A DNA stretch of 17,334 bases from Caryophanales bacterium UBA3260. GTDB taxonomy: Bacteria > Bacillota_I > Bacilli_A > RF39 > UBA660. A program made the translations under genes and the position numbers. The notes under the pieces were generated by a model, which saw nothing but the letters and a program-made list of their open reading frames with translations, did no database searches and was not told the DNA's origin. Below are positions 15,996 to 17,334 of the stretch, in pieces; the stretch's first letter is position 1; each line of letters starts with the position of its first letter. Location of the stretch: positions 1 to 17,334 of the forward strand of contig DEUO01000044.1 of assembly GCA_002362595.1 (NCBI GenBank), written 5' to 3'.

Positions 15996-17195
15996 TTAAT
16001 TTCCACCTTTCATCTCATTATGCAATTTATTTAAATTTTCTTCATATTTATTATTCTTTGGTTTATAATATCTTCTATTTTTAATATTATCTGGCAAATA
16101 TTGTTGTTTAACCCACGAATTAGGATAATCATGAGGGTATTTATATAATGGAGAATTAGTCTTTATATGGATAGGTAAATTACCTGTATTTCCTTTTTCT
16201 ATATCTGCTATAGCTTCATCTAAAGCAATATGAGCCGAGTTACTTTTAGGACTTAACGCCATTTCCGTTACAAGTGTCCCAAGAGGAATTCTAGCTTCTG
16301 GCAATCCAACTAATTCTGCGGCGTTAATAGCAGCCATTACTTTAGGCCCCATTGCCGGATTAGCAAGACCAATATCTTCATAAGCAATAACCGATAAACG
16401 TCTATAAATACTATCTAAATCACCCTCAACAATCAAACGTGCTAAATAGTGTAGGGAAGCATCAACATCACTACCTCTAATTGATTTTTGTAAACCTGAT
16501 AAAACATCATAATGTCCATCTTCAGAAGAATCAGAGAAAAATACTGCCTTCGGATTAATACTTTCTATAACTTTAACCGTAACATGCTTATCATTAGTAC
16601 CATAATAAGCTACCTCAAGTAGATTAATCGCATTACGTAAATCTCCACTAGAAGTTTTAGCTATTCTTACCTTAGCATCATCATCTAACTTAATCCCCTT
16701 TAAATACTTAGAAGCTTTATCAAGTCCTTCACATATATCATCAATAGTTAATTCTTTTAACTCAAATATTTGGCATCTACTTCTAATAGCAGGATTAATC
16801 TTGTGATAAGGATTAGAAGTAGTCATACCAATCAATATAATAAGACCATTTTCAATGTAAGGAAGTAATAAATCTTGTTTATCTTTATTCATACGATGAA
16901 TTTCATCCATAATAACAATCATTTCACCATTCATCTTAGCTTCTTCAATAACAATATCAAAATCTTGTTTATTATTAATAGTTGCATTAAGCATTCTAAA
17001 AGGTTTATTAATCTGTTGAGCAATAGCACAAGCAATACTTGTTTTACCAATACCAGGTTTACCATATAAAATCATACTTACTAAATGATCATTATCAACT
17101 AAATTTCTAATAATTTTATTTTTTCCTACTAAATGTTTTTGCCCTATAATATCGTCTAAACATTTCGGTCTTAATTTATCTGCTAATATTTCCAT
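15996..17195 (-). CDS. rarA: Replication-associated recombination protein A (RarA/MgsA)
   Basis: RarA is a tetrameric AAA+ ATPase related to clamp loaders and eukaryotic WRNIP1/Mgs1; it acts at stalled replication forks with SSB. The 399-residue protein begins LADKLRPKCLDDIIGQKHLVG, then Walker A GKPGIGKT (45-52), Walker B IVIMDE (93-98), sensor 1 TTSNPY (125-130) and the arginine finger region AIRSRCQIF (136-144). The second half holds the RarA-specific tetramerisation region: DGHYDVLSGLQKSIRGSD, YEDIGLANP, EARIPL and, near the end, YKYPHDYPNSWVKQQYLP. The ATG at 17195 has AGGTGA upstream. It heads an operon with gpsA. Its place near tcdA and the 6S-like RNA recalls the yrvM-yrvN neighbourhood of Bacillus, though here it is transcribed convergently. 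Confidence 0.97.
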   Translation of the reverse strand: MEILADKLRPKCLDDIIGQKHLVGKNKIIRNLVDNDHLVSMILYGKPGIGKTSIACAIAQQINKPFRMLNATINNKQDFDIVIEEAKMNGEMIVIMDEIHRMNKDKQDLLLPYIENGLIILIGMTTSNPYHKINPAIRSRCQIFELKELTIDDICEGLDKASKYLKGIKLDDDAKVRIAKTSSGDLRNAINLLEVAYYGTNDKHVTVKVIESINPKAVFFSDSSEDGHYDVLSGLQKSIRGSDVDASLHYLARLIVEGDLDSIYRRLSVIAYEDIGLANPAMGPKVMAAINAAELVGLPEARIPLGTLVTEMALSPKSNSAHIALDEAIADIEKGNTGNLPIHIKTNSPLYKYPHDYPNSWVKQQYLPDNIKNRRYYKPKNNKYEENLNKLHNEMKGGN

Positions 17196-17213
17196 TAAAG
17201 GTCACCTAAAATA

Positions 17214-17222
17214 ATTATAACA
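17214..17222 (-). promoter_or_regulatory. Extended -10 promoter of rarA-gpsA
   Basis: On the minus strand, TGT followed by a perfect TATAAT (17214-17219) lies about 18 bases before the rarA ATG. No good -35 is seen. The remaining bases to 17334 are AT-rich; no gene was seen there. Confidence 0.55.
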
Positions 17223-17334
17223 AAACTCTAACTAATTTAAAATTTATATTTTATTAAAATAGTAAACAAGTGTCTTAATAAACCAATAAAAATATAATAT
17301 ATGTAAAAAATTATTAGAAATTTAGTTGATAATG

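Noticed and set aside
17280..17334. Plus-strand TATAAT at 17293-17298 as promoter of a gene beyond the window
   Set aside because: No matching -35 or extended element, and the downstream gene is not visible; AT-rich DNA gives such boxes by chance.

Overview
This 17.3 kb window is chromosomal DNA of a very AT-rich, gene-dense bacterium of the Bacillota/Mycoplasmatota type. Four things point there: low-GC codon use, strong AGGAGG-like ribosome binding sites, near-consensus sigma-A promoters, and gene content and order recalling Bacilli (a 6S RNA gene beside tcdA and rarA). TGA is used as a stop (the RnfC-like gene and tcdA) and tryptophan is TGG, so the code is the standard bacterial one, not the Mycoplasma code. 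A gut-type uncultured Bacilli/RF39-like lineage is a plausible guess but is not shown by the sequence. No mobile element, CRISPR array, tRNA or rRNA was seen.

Layout. 30-2681 (-): an unrecognised 883-residue protein, divergent from a small nitroreductase (2774-3298, +). The nitroreductase converges on a shortened YigZ/IMPACT protein (3306-3659, -). A plus-strand operon follows (3773-8088): low-molecular-weight protein phosphatase, uvrC, an RnfC-like iron-sulfur protein and an RnfD-like membrane protein. Next is queA (8167-9225, +). Between queA and tgt (11327-12484, +), which often sit together in bacteria, lies a two-gene minus-strand unit (9228-11190): a BtaA/DUF3419-like SAM-dependent enzyme and a 293-residue protein built from an internal duplication. 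Then come a membrane-anchored 404-residue protein (12558-13772), a likely 6S RNA gene (about 13860-14038), tcdA with a small acidic protein (14083-14990), and a convergent rarA-gpsA operon (17195-15017, -).

How the genes work together. The recognisable functions are housekeeping: nucleotide excision repair (UvrC), fork maintenance (RarA), tRNA modification (QueA, Tgt, TcdA), glycerol-3-phosphate supply for phospholipids (GpsA) and transcription control (6S RNA). The unusual parts are the isolated RnfC/RnfD pair, which lacks several hallmark cofactor motifs and has no neighbouring rnfABEG; the inverted DUF3419-like plus duplicated-protein operon between queA and tgt; and the 883-residue orphan. 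The orphan and the DUF3419-like gene share an almost identical translation-start region.

Regulatory sequence is compact. Most intrinsic terminators fold over the stop codon of the gene they end, and promoters repeatedly use an extended -10 of the form TATGATATAAT.
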